Part shown: positions 7,166 to 11,863 of the stretch, one piece after another
Numbering within the stretch: the first letter of the stretch is position 1
Layout of the letters: the number at the start of each line of letters is the position of its first letter
From: Deltaproteobacteria bacterium
GTDB taxonomy: Bacteria > Myxococcota_A > UBA9042 > DTJE01
Direction of reading: 5' to 3'
Length of the DNA: 11,863 nt
Assembly: GCA_013151875.1 (NCBI GenBank)
Contig: JAADHL010000009.1
Coordinates: 1 to 11,863, forward strand
Notes under the pieces: generated by a model
Seen by the model: only the letters and a program-made list of their open reading frames with translations
Told to the model about the DNA's origin: nothing
Database searches by the model: none
Program-made: the position numbers and the translations under genes

Positions 7166-7834
7166 TCAACTCGATGCGGGCCGATCTTCGGCGCCGCGGC
7201 TGATACCGGCCTTGAGGCGCGAGATCAGCAGGTTCTCGAGCTTGGCGGAGTATTGATCGATCTCATCAACGATCTTGCGCGCCATGTTGTTCAAAACGAT
7301 GTGGCACAACAGCGTCGGGATCGCGACCAACAGTCCGAACGCCGTGGTGTACATGGCGACCGAAATACCGGTCGACAGGACTTCCTGTCGCTTGTCGGCC
7401 GACACGGCGGACAGACCTTTGAACGCCGAGATCATGCCGATGATTGTCCCCAGCAGGCCCATCAGCGTGGCGACGTTGGCCAGGATCGGGAGGTTGTTCA
7501 ACCGCTTGTTGATCAGCGGCATCACCTCCAGAGTGGCCTCCTCGACCGCGTTCGTGATCTCGATCTCGGACTTGTTTGCCCGAGTCAGACCCGCCTTCAC
7601 AACCCTGGCCAGCGCCTTGTCGGGCGCGGCGTTGCAGAGCTTGATGGCTCGGTCAATGTTGTTCTGCATCACCAGTTTCTGCACCTGAGCCATGAACGCT
7701 TCCCCATTGATGTTGTACTTAAAGAACAGGAAAACGAAACGCTCAATGATGATGGCCAGCGCGATAATGGAAACGGCAAGGATTATGTACATCCAAAAGC
7801 CGCCCAGCTGGAAAGACTCGGCAATCATCTCCAT
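7166..7834 (-). CDS. ExbB/TolQ/MotA-family proton channel protein (AglR-like)
   Basis: Predicted inner-membrane scaffold of a proton-driven motor, expected as a pentamer around a pair of ExbD helices. The protein is 222 residues, normal for the family. Three TM segments are visible at about 12-38, 115-138 and 155-181, with a cytoplasmic loop between the first two. Family hallmarks are NVATLMGLLGTIIGMISAF at 120-138, with T130 in the ion path, and MYTTAFGLLVAIP at 161-173, with T163/T164. The ATG at 7834 has a strong AGGAGGAG site with 6-base spacing. It is followed directly by two ExbD genes, the same one-plus-two set as AglR/AglQ/AglS, the gliding motor of Myxococcus. TolQ of a Tol-Pal system is the main alternative, but no tolA, tolB or pal is nearby, whereas GltE- and GltG-like genes are, which favours an Agl-like motor. 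Confidence 0.92.
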   Translation of the reverse strand: MEMIAESFQLGGFWMYIILAVSIIALAIIIERFVFLFFKYNINGEAFMAQVQKLVMQNNIDRAIKLCNAAPDKALARVVKAGLTRANKSEIEITNAVEEATLEVMPLINKRLNNLPILANVATLMGLLGTIIGMISAFKGLSAVSADKRQEVLSTGISVAMYTTAFGLLVAIPTLLCHIVLNNMARKIVDEIDQYSAKLENLLISRLKAGISRGAEDRPASS

Positions 7835-7877
7835 GACCAGCTCCTCCTGTCAGGACAGTTCACCCCGAAACAACCTT

Positions 7878-7893
7878 CCACGGAAACCCGTGG
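7878..7893 (-). repeat. Perfect hairpin between the small secreted gene and exbB-like gene
   Basis: Minus-strand CCACGG-GTTT-CCGTGG forms a 6-base GC-rich stem with a 4-base loop. It lies 7 bases after the stop of the small secreted-protein gene and about 30 bases before the ExbB ribosome site. No T-tract follows, so full termination is unlikely. RNA processing, mRNA stabilisation or partial attenuation that adjusts ExbB levels are possible; chance cannot be excluded. Confidence 0.35.
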
Positions 7894-7900
7894 CATAAAA

Positions 7901-8215
7901 CTAGAAAGGCGGACCCTTTACGGAATCCTCCACTTCCTTCAACAAATCACGATCCATCGGCAGGCCCTCGTATTTCAGCTCGCCCCGGCCTATCAGGTAA
8001 TACACGCGGGGCTTCTGAACCTTCCCGAGAACCTCCAGTGTATCCATCTCAATGACCTTCTGAGGACCCCGCCGGGGGGCCTTTCGTTTCGCCGCCGCGG
8101 GAGGGGGCGCCTGCTGCGCCACGGCCCCAGCATCCCATACCGGCCCCAGCAACAGGGCCATCGCCAGCACTGCCGCAACCACAGGCCCGACGTTCAAGGA
8201 TGCCCCCCTCGACAT
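7901..8215 (-). CDS. Small secreted protein of unknown function (possible GltF position)
   Basis: Predicted 104-residue exported protein. Residues 1-33 form a signal sequence (MSRGASLNVG, a hydrophobic core at about 11-24, possible cut near AVA/QQ). A Pro/Ala and Lys/Arg-rich spacer follows (36-52), then a compact conserved-looking domain, IEMDTLEVLGKVQKPRVYYL at 56-75, ending in LLKEVEDSVKGPPF. I recognise no named family. It lies between the GltE-like gene and the ExbB gene, the place gltF holds relative to gltE and gltG in Myxococcus, but I cannot show homology to GltF. The open frame runs further upstream to 8323, but those 36 codons have low-complexity basic content, no signal peptide and overlap a good promoter, so the ATG at 8215 is preferred. 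A TTG at 8197 with an AGGGGGG site just before it is a serious alternative, because the promoter leaves only a few bases of leader before the ATG. Confidence 0.7.
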   Translation of the reverse strand: MSRGASLNVGPVVAAVLAMALLLGPVWDAGAVAQQAPPPAAAKRKAPRRGPQKVIEMDTLEVLGKVQKPRVYYLIGRGELKYEGLPMDRDLLKEVEDSVKGPPF

Positions 8216-8225
8216 CGATTCACGG

Positions 8226-8254
8226 ATTATGGACCATGAGGCCGATATTTTCAA
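8226..8254 (-). promoter_or_regulatory. Strong sigma-70-type promoter before the motor genes
   Basis: Minus-strand TTGAAA (8249-8254) and CATAAT (8226-8231) are separated by exactly 17 bases. Each box matches the consensus at five of six positions, the best promoter-like signal found in the window. It lies in the 95-base gap after the GltE-like stop. The expected start of transcription near 8219-8220 is only about five bases before the ATG at 8215, implying a nearly leaderless message for the small secreted protein or use of the downstream TTG start. It could give the ExbB/ExbD/GltG genes expression independent of the upstream TPR genes. Confidence 0.6.
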
Positions 8255-8310
8255 ACTTTTGCCTCCGAAATCACGACGATGGTCGGCCATTCGCCAACGT
8301 CGATTCCTGT

Positions 8311-9723
8311 TCAATCGACCCATTCCTCTTCTTCCTCGTCCGCGGGCTGCGCACCATCATCGCCCGCGTCGCCGTGTTTGGCCCCTCCCGGGTCCTGAAC
8401 CGCGGGCGTCGCTTTGTCCCCGTCAGGTTGCTCGTTCACATCATCGGCGCCTTCATCCGGTTCCGCCGCCGGCTCCTCTTCCGGTTCTTCCTTGATGCTG
8501 GCTTCCTTTTCCATGTACTTGGCCATGCGGCGGGCCTCGTCCATGTACTTTTCCACTTCATCGCCCCTGGGCGGCGGTCCGCGTAGGAGGTCCATGTATC
8601 TGGAGAAATACTCCATGGCCTTGCGGTAGTGTTCGGGGCCGTCCTTTCCCGCGCCCTTGTTCTCCAGCGAATTCACACCCATGTTGAAGTAGCAATCGGC
8701 GCAGTCAGGGTCGATCTTGAGGGCGGATCGATACGCGGCTTCAGCCTTGGAAAACCGCATCATCTTACGGTATGCGTTGCCCATGTTCATGTAGGCCCGG
8801 GAATATGACGGCAGGATGGTGAGGGCCGACTGAAATTCCTTCAGGGCCGACTCGTAGTCTCCAGCCTCCTGAAACAGCACGCCCAGGTTGTTATGGGCGT
8901 CCGCCAAAGACGGATCCAGACCAATGGCCTCCTGGAAATACGCGATGGCCTTGCGCTTTTCGCCTGCCCGCGCCGCCATCTGACCCAGCAGGTCCAGGAC
9001 CTCCGCGTCGCGTTTCAGTTCCAGCGTCTGGTTCAGGACCAGCTTGGCGGCCTCCTCGCGGTTCATCGCCAGATAAGCCCTGGCAATCGTCTTCATCACT
9101 TCGATGCTTGTCTGGTCTTTCTTTAGAAGCTGCGATGCATCGCGCAGGCCCTTGGCCGCCTTTCCCAGCGCAATTTCGGCCCTGGCCAGCATGTTGCGCG
9201 CCGCCAGCGAATCCGGGTTGTCCTGAATCACATCGTTCATCAGGTCCCTGAGTTCCCCGGCCCGCCCGCTGGAAAGCATGATCGTTCCGACCAGCTTTAC
9301 CGCCTTGGGCGATCCCCGGGACATCTTTACCGCTGCCCTGGCGTTATTGGCCGCCGACGTCGGATCGCCCAAGCGCATCTGCGCCAGGGCAAGGTCGTAA
9401 TAGACCACCGCGTCCGCGTATCCGGTGTCCACGGCCTTCAGCAGGGCGTCCCTGCCGTCGCCAAGCCGTCCCGCCTTGAGGTCGGCGACACCTTGTGCGG
9501 TCAACTCCTTCGCAAGCCCGGGCGCCGGCGTCGCAACGCCCTTTTCGTTGGCTCCCGCATCCTGTCCCTCCACCGCCTGCGTCGAACCCTCGTTGGAAAC
9601 GGCCGCAGCGGCAGCACCCTCTTCGGGTTGCAGCAACGATTCCCTGAGCACCTGGGAGGACGACCCGCCGCAGGCGATCATCAACGCGGCAACCGTGATC
9701 GCTGTCCAATGAAGTCTGTTCAC
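8311..9723 (-). CDS. gltE: TPR-repeat outer-membrane lipoprotein, GltE-like
   Basis: Predicted 470-residue lipoprotein. The signal peptide MNRLHWTAITVAALMIAC ends in a lipobox with C18; the residue after it is Gly, not Asp, which suggests sorting to the outer membrane. An Ala/Gly-rich spacer (20-70) leads to about seven or eight TPR units from 73 to about 375. The clearest are GEKRKAIAYFQEAIGLDPSL at 254-273, then GDYESALKEFQSALTILPSY and FSKAEAAYRSALKIDPDCAD. A short helical region follows, then a strongly acidic tail (408-470, ending EEEEEWVD). The GTG start at 9723 is chosen because GAGGAG lies 5 bases before it and it produces the lipoprotein signal. A longer open frame to 9846 has no such support. 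The start overlaps the stop of the upstream gene as GTGA, indicating coupled translation. The layout matches the Myxococcus TPR lipoprotein GltE, which acts in the envelope part of the gliding complex. A generic TPR lipoprotein of another TolQR-linked system is the alternative. Confidence 0.83.
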   Translation of the reverse strand: MNRLHWTAITVAALMIACGGSSSQVLRESLLQPEEGAAAAAVSNEGSTQAVEGQDAGANEKGVATPAPGLAKELTAQGVADLKAGRLGDGRDALLKAVDTGYADAVVYYDLALAQMRLGDPTSAANNARAAVKMSRGSPKAVKLVGTIMLSSGRAGELRDLMNDVIQDNPDSLAARNMLARAEIALGKAAKGLRDASQLLKKDQTSIEVMKTIARAYLAMNREEAAKLVLNQTLELKRDAEVLDLLGQMAARAGEKRKAIAYFQEAIGLDPSLADAHNNLGVLFQEAGDYESALKEFQSALTILPSYSRAYMNMGNAYRKMMRFSKAEAAYRSALKIDPDCADCYFNMGVNSLENKGAGKDGPEHYRKAMEYFSRYMDLLRGPPPRGDEVEKYMDEARRMAKYMEKEASIKEEPEEEPAAEPDEGADDVNEQPDGDKATPAVQDPGGAKHGDAGDDGAQPADEEEEEWVD

Positions 9724-11863
9724 AGCGACTCCTCGAACGGGGGCACGGCCTTGACGTCGAATTCCAGGAACCGACGCCCCTCCTTCAGCAGCGGATATTC
9801 CTGCGGGCGATACTTGTTCATGGCCTCCCGGGCCTTGCTGGTCCATTTATTGGCAATCTTGAGGCCCCGGGCCTGTTCGACCAGCTTGGCATAGCGCTTC
9901 TGGGCTATGTCCAGGTAACCGGCGGCCGCGTCCTCGATCTGCGTCTGGTAGATGTCCATCTCTTCCTGACTCATCTCCGGGATCTCGGCCTTGAACAGCG
10001 CGTCCGCGAATATCTCGTAGATCCTGGCGAGCCTGTAATAGGCCGCCGAGGTCCACTCCATCGCCTTGTAGGGCATGACCAGGGAGTAGTCGTTTTCAAG
10101 TTCCCTCAGCAGTTTTTCTTTCTGCTGAACCTTCCTGCCCTGTGTCCTCACGCTGCCGGTGAACTCGATGGCCTCGTATCGCTTGAACTTGGGCTCGACC
10201 AGCATGAATTGCGCCCTGGCGGGATACTCCGCGACGGGTGTATCCGGCTGAAGCCCCCGTTGCTCGTATTCCCGGATCACGGCCCTGGCGGCCTTTTCCC
10301 ATTCCCTGGTATTGCCCTGAGCGCGGTAGATGTCCGCCGCCCTGCTGATGGCCTCCACCACCTTTTCCGACATCTTGGGGTCGGAACCGTATTCATTGAC
10401 AAAGAGCTGATACAGCCTCAGGGCCTCCCTGTTCTCGCCCAGTTTCTGGTTGAGCTTGCCCGCCTTGAACAGGACCGATCCGGCCTCCGGGTCGGAAGGA
10501 TAGGTGCTGGAGAATTCCTCGAAGGCCTTCACCGCCTCCGCTATCCTGCCCTCGGCCTCCAAAAGTATGGCCGACGTCAGCAGCGCGTAGGCGCTGTCCT
10601 TGCTGTCGGGGAATCTGGCGCGCAAGGCCCGATAGGTGTCGATGGCCCGCCCGAAGTCATAGAACTTGCGGGCGTTTTCGGCCAGTTGCAACAGGGCGCC
10701 TTCCACGAAGGTGGACTTCGGATAATCGGAAACGATGCGCTGATAGACCTCCGCCGCCGAGTCGAAGTGCTTTTCCCGCTGGTATGCGACGGCCGCGTTC
10801 TGCAGGGCCTTGTCCGCAAAGCTCATCTTCGGGTCCTTGTCCACCACGCTGATGAACGCCTTGGCGGCCTTCAGATATTCCCCGGCCGAAAACAGCTTTT
10901 CAGCCTCCTTGAACTGGGCGCCGAGCTGGAATACACGGACCTCTTCCTGCAACGCCGCGCGCTGTTCGGGTTTTCCGATCTGCAATTCCTCGATCTTCTT
11001 CGCCCACACCTGGATGTTGTCCCAGTCGTTTTCCAGCCTGTACGAGTTGATGATGTTGACCGCCGAATACGAGGCCACGAGGCTGTTCGGGTATTTGCCC
11101 AAAATGGCCTCGAATCTCTTTCGCGCCTCATCGAAATGACGGTATTTGTAGTATTCGTTCGCGACCCTGTAGGCCAACCTGGCCGGCAGGTCGGGATCGC
11201 TGCGGCGCTGGAGCCCCATGGAAAGATAGTCGTCAACGGCCTTCATCCATTCCACGGTCAACGGGGGTATGCCCAGGGGTTCGATCCGTACCTTGCCCTC
11301 CACGTCCGGAGTCGCTTCTTCCTCGACGTCGCTGATCTCTCCCGGAACGTCTTCGGGCCGAAGCTTGCCCTCCGCCGCCAACTTGGCCGCCTCTTTCTCT
11401 ATGCTGTCGATCACATTGTAAGCGGCCGATTCCAGATGTTTCTTTTTGTTGGGCCAGTCGCGAACCTTCGCGTACATCGTTTTGGCCCGGTCGAACTCGT
11501 AGGAAAAATAAAGGCATTCAGCATAATAGTAGGCCAGTTCATAGGCCTCCTTGGTGCTGGGGAACCTCCGCAGATAGTCCTGATAGACATCGGCGGCCAG
11601 CTTGTATTCCTGCAACGAGGCCACGCCGTACTTCTGGTCGCCGGTATTGGCCGCCATGGCCTTGAGTTCCTGGGCGCGCTTGTGATGGAACTTCGCCGCC
11701 TGACTCAAGGCCAGCTCCACCTGACGATCCACCCTGGCTATCACTTCCGGATGGGCCTTGTTGGCCTCGTACCATCGGCTGCCCGGACCGAACTCCTTCA
11801 CCATGTCCTGGCGTTCCGCGGTCATGCTCTTGATGTCGCGCATGGTGTCATAGACGCCGATGA
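9720..11863 (-). CDS. Large TPR-repeat protein (GltD/AgmU-like), 5' end outside the window
   Basis: The reading frame is open to the right edge (upstream codons read IGVYDT before the first visible methionine at 11843), so the true start and any signal peptide are missing. About 714 codons are visible. With that methionine as 1, helical TPR-type repeats occur near 77-112, 222-255, 306-340, 345-378, 383-415, 418-450 and 455-487, for example FDSAAEVYQRIVSDYPKSTF. Their spacing resembles the YbgF/BamD-like TPR class of envelope proteins. An acidic insert (VEEEATPDVEG, 173-183) interrupts the series. The C-terminal 150 residues (about 560-707) are helical, contain DAAAGYLDIAQKRYAKLVEQ and end VPPFEESL. 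It is followed by the GltE-like lipoprotein with a GTGA overlap. The pairing and order match gltD (agmU)-gltE of Myxococcus, where AgmU/GltD is a TPR protein of the gliding complex. This gltD is unrelated to the glutamate synthase gene of the same name. Repeat boundaries were placed by eye. Confidence 0.8.
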   Translation of the reverse strand, partial: IGVYDTMRDIKSMTAERQDMVKEFGPGSRWYEANKAHPEVIARVDRQVELALSQAAKFHHKRAQELKAMAANTGDQKYGVASLQEYKLAADVYQDYLRRFPSTKEAYELAYYYAECLYFSYEFDRAKTMYAKVRDWPNKKKHLESAAYNVIDSIEKEAAKLAAEGKLRPEDVPGEISDVEEEATPDVEGKVRIEPLGIPPLTVEWMKAVDDYLSMGLQRRSDPDLPARLAYRVANEYYKYRHFDEARKRFEAILGKYPNSLVASYSAVNIINSYRLENDWDNIQVWAKKIEELQIGKPEQRAALQEEVRVFQLGAQFKEAEKLFSAGEYLKAAKAFISVVDKDPKMSFADKALQNAAVAYQREKHFDSAAEVYQRIVSDYPKSTFVEGALLQLAENARKFYDFGRAIDTYRALRARFPDSKDSAYALLTSAILLEAEGRIAEAVKAFEEFSSTYPSDPEAGSVLFKAGKLNQKLGENREALRLYQLFVNEYGSDPKMSEKVVEAISRAADIYRAQGNTREWEKAARAVIREYEQRGLQPDTPVAEYPARAQFMLVEPKFKRYEAIEFTGSVRTQGRKVQQKEKLLRELENDYSLVMPYKAMEWTSAAYYRLARIYEIFADALFKAEIPEMSQEEMDIYQTQIEDAAAGYLDIAQKRYAKLVEQARGLKIANKWTSKAREAMNKYRPQEYPLLKEGRRFLEFDVKAVPPFEESL
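9729..9734 (-). promoter_or_regulatory. Ribosome binding site fixing the GTG start of the GltE-like gene
   Basis: GAGGAG on the minus strand lies five bases before GTG at 9723 and inside the last codons of the upstream TPR gene. It selects the GTG that opens the lipoprotein signal sequence and supports coupled translation through the 4-base GTGA overlap. Confidence 0.8.

Noticed and set aside
7025..8239. 404-codon open frame on the plus strand opposite the ExbB, ExbD and small secreted genes
   Set aside because: It spans several well-supported minus-strand genes and their ribosome sites, and its His/Gln/Arg-rich product looks like a reverse-strand shadow.
8216..8323. N-terminal extension of the small secreted protein up to 8323
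   Set aside because: It is Arg-rich without recognisable structure, overlaps the GltE-like stop and contains the best promoter in the window.
9724..9846. Longer start for the GltE-like gene (41 extra codons)
   Set aside because: The extension lies within the upstream TPR gene, has no signal peptide and would bury the lipoprotein signal; GTG 9723 has a good ribosome site.
1..11863. tRNA, rRNA, CRISPR arrays, insertion sequences, phage genes or attachment sites
   Set aside because: Reading both strands showed continuous protein coding on the minus strand with short gaps and no repeat series, cloverleaf-like gene or transposase.

Overview
The window looks like a GC-rich chromosome segment from a Myxococcota-type (deltaproteobacterial) Gram-negative bacterium. 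The main clues are the protein families. There is a TolQ/TolR-type proton-channel set next to proteins resembling the Agl/Glt gliding-motility machinery of Myxococcus xanthus (TPR lipoprotein GltE, and GltG with a degenerate FHA-like N-terminus, one membrane helix and an AgmX/PglI-type TonB-like tail). Beside these lie an outer-membrane beta-barrel, a short OPX polysaccharide-export lipoprotein and a DnaK. The assignment rests on families and gene order recalled from memory; no search was run.

Every supported gene is on the minus strand, so transcription runs from the right edge to the left. From right to left: a large TPR protein cut by the right edge (GltD/AgmU-like); a TPR lipoprotein (GltE-like) overlapping it by 4 bases (GTGA); a small secreted protein of unknown function with a good sigma-70-like promoter just before it; an ExbB/TolQ protein; two ExbD/TolR paralogues; the GltG-like protein; a secreted protein of unknown function; a beta-barrel of the BBP2 type; a short OPX lipoprotein overlapping the barrel gene (TGATG); then, after 138 bases with its own candidate promoter, dnaK, cut by the left edge. 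Gaps between the other genes are 11 to about 95 bases and no convincing terminator is visible, so most of the window may be one long transcriptional unit with internal promoters.

A working model joins three modules. ExbB and the ExbD pair would form an inner-membrane proton-driven motor. The GltG-like protein would carry force or conformational signals across the periplasm, with the TPR protein and TPR lipoprotein as periplasmic and outer-membrane partners. The OPX lipoprotein and beta-barrel would form an outer-membrane polysaccharide exit port. DnaK may be a system-associated chaperone. No glycosyltransferase, flippase, polymerase or Wzc-like co-polymerase is in the window, so the polymer and its synthesis genes are unknown.

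The most notable points are the physical linkage of a Glt/Agl-like motor with an OPX/barrel exporter, an ExbD paralogue with glycine where the proton-carrying aspartate should be paired with an ExbD that keeps it, a cysteine-containing enlarged periplasmic domain in the second ExbD, and two uncharacterised secreted proteins inside the cluster. No tRNA, rRNA, CRISPR array, insertion sequence or phage gene was seen, and there is no gene-free stretch longer than 300 bases.
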